Of a stretch of 64,000 bases of DNA, positions 63,770 through 64,000 are shown in pieces (position 1 is the stretch's first letter; every line of letters begins with the position of its first letter). The DNA is from Metaphire vulgaris. Taxonomy: Eukaryota > Annelida > Clitellata > Crassiclitellata > Megascolecidae. A model generated the notes under the pieces. It saw only the letters and a list, made by a program, of their open reading frames with translations, searched no databases and had not been told where the DNA came from. Both the position numbers and the translations under genes were made by a program. Location: assembly GCA_018105865.1 (NCBI GenBank), contig JACLAT010000043.1, positions 558,001 through 622,000 of the forward strand. Reading direction: 5' to 3'.

Positions 63770-64000
63770 CGTCGCAAGGCATTATTTAGACCCGATGCAC
63801 GGCTGGACGTTAACACCCCAGCACATGGCGCCCTTGTCTGCACCATAGCATGTCGTAACGAACGTCATCCTCCCTCAAACTGGAAGCGACTCCCTGGGAG
63901 ACCGCGTCACCGCGACATTCTTAGATCCAGCAGATCGGAGATGGATCCTCCTCCGCTATAGCGCGCGAATGGAACCTTGCACAGGATGTGGACACTCCGC
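63770..64000 (+). pseudogene. Possible RTE-like LINE C-terminal fragment
   Basis: Plus strand reads NWKRLPGRPRHRDILRSS, resembling the W-K-R-P-x-G-R-P-R end of RTE-type RTs. It runs off the window end. Confidence 0.3.

Overview
This window is eukaryotic, almost certainly from an invertebrate animal and probably a marine one. It has spliced genes with GT-AG introns and consistent codon phase, animal-type domains (CARD death folds, a fucolectin/F5-8C-like lectin domain, a beta-propeller), and a dense, mostly decayed load of non-LTR retrotransposons (L2/CR1-like and RTE-like), hAT, PIF/Harbinger-like, Tc1/mariner-like and Helitron-like DNA elements, a tRNA-derived SINE and long AT, AAT and TTA microsatellites. 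I cannot name the species. There are no prokaryotic operons, rRNA genes or CRISPR arrays.

Two host genes can be reconstructed exon by exon. (1) Plus strand, 515-14319: the 3' part of a lectin gene. A 125-codon coiled-coil exon is spliced in phase 1 to two exons that together form one fucolectin (FTP/F5-8C-like) domain and end in a stop. The 5' end is not visible. (2) Minus strand, 47566 down to 18109: nine exons, all with GT-AG borders and matching phases, give a 2,649-nt coding sequence (882 aa). It encodes two tandem CARDs, a possible TRADD-N-like domain, an F-box-like segment, two uncharacterised exons and a C-terminal NHL-like beta-propeller. Exon 4 runs into a TAG stop 3 nt past a possible GTTAGT donor, so a 323-aa CARD-CARD-only product is the obvious alternative. 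This is the best candidate for a new system: death-fold signalling joined to a possible ubiquitin-ligase adaptor and a propeller sensor. One further short exon-like piece (50494-50556, minus) lies upstream.

Layout: 1-15 kb holds the lectin gene, with introns containing an L2-like RT copy with an (AAT)n tail (4821-6278), a minus-strand Helitron (6867-7278), Harbinger-like MITEs, a 16-bp repeat array and an RTE-like element with an inverted 5' half (10930-12480). 15-18 kb holds LINE debris and a SINE with a perfect 15-bp target duplication. 18-47.6 kb is the CARD gene; its 15-kb last intron holds hAT elements and two fold-back-like elements, each enclosing LINE sequence. 48-64 kb is repeats: Harbinger-like MITE, hAT, a telomere-repeat hairpin, a Helitron, transposase remnants, and an L2-like RT split by a 1.42-kb element whose 3-bp target duplication can be read exactly.

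The recurrent oddity is a set of structurally alike but sequence-unrelated elements whose terminal inverted repeats are built from 11-16-bp tandem subunits (9.6, 28.7/30.6 and 30.9/33.4 kb; related arrays at 4.6, 7.3 and 9.2 kb). Telomere-like repeats sit in the loop of two inverted-repeat structures. All calls come from reading the sequence alone; no similarity search was run.
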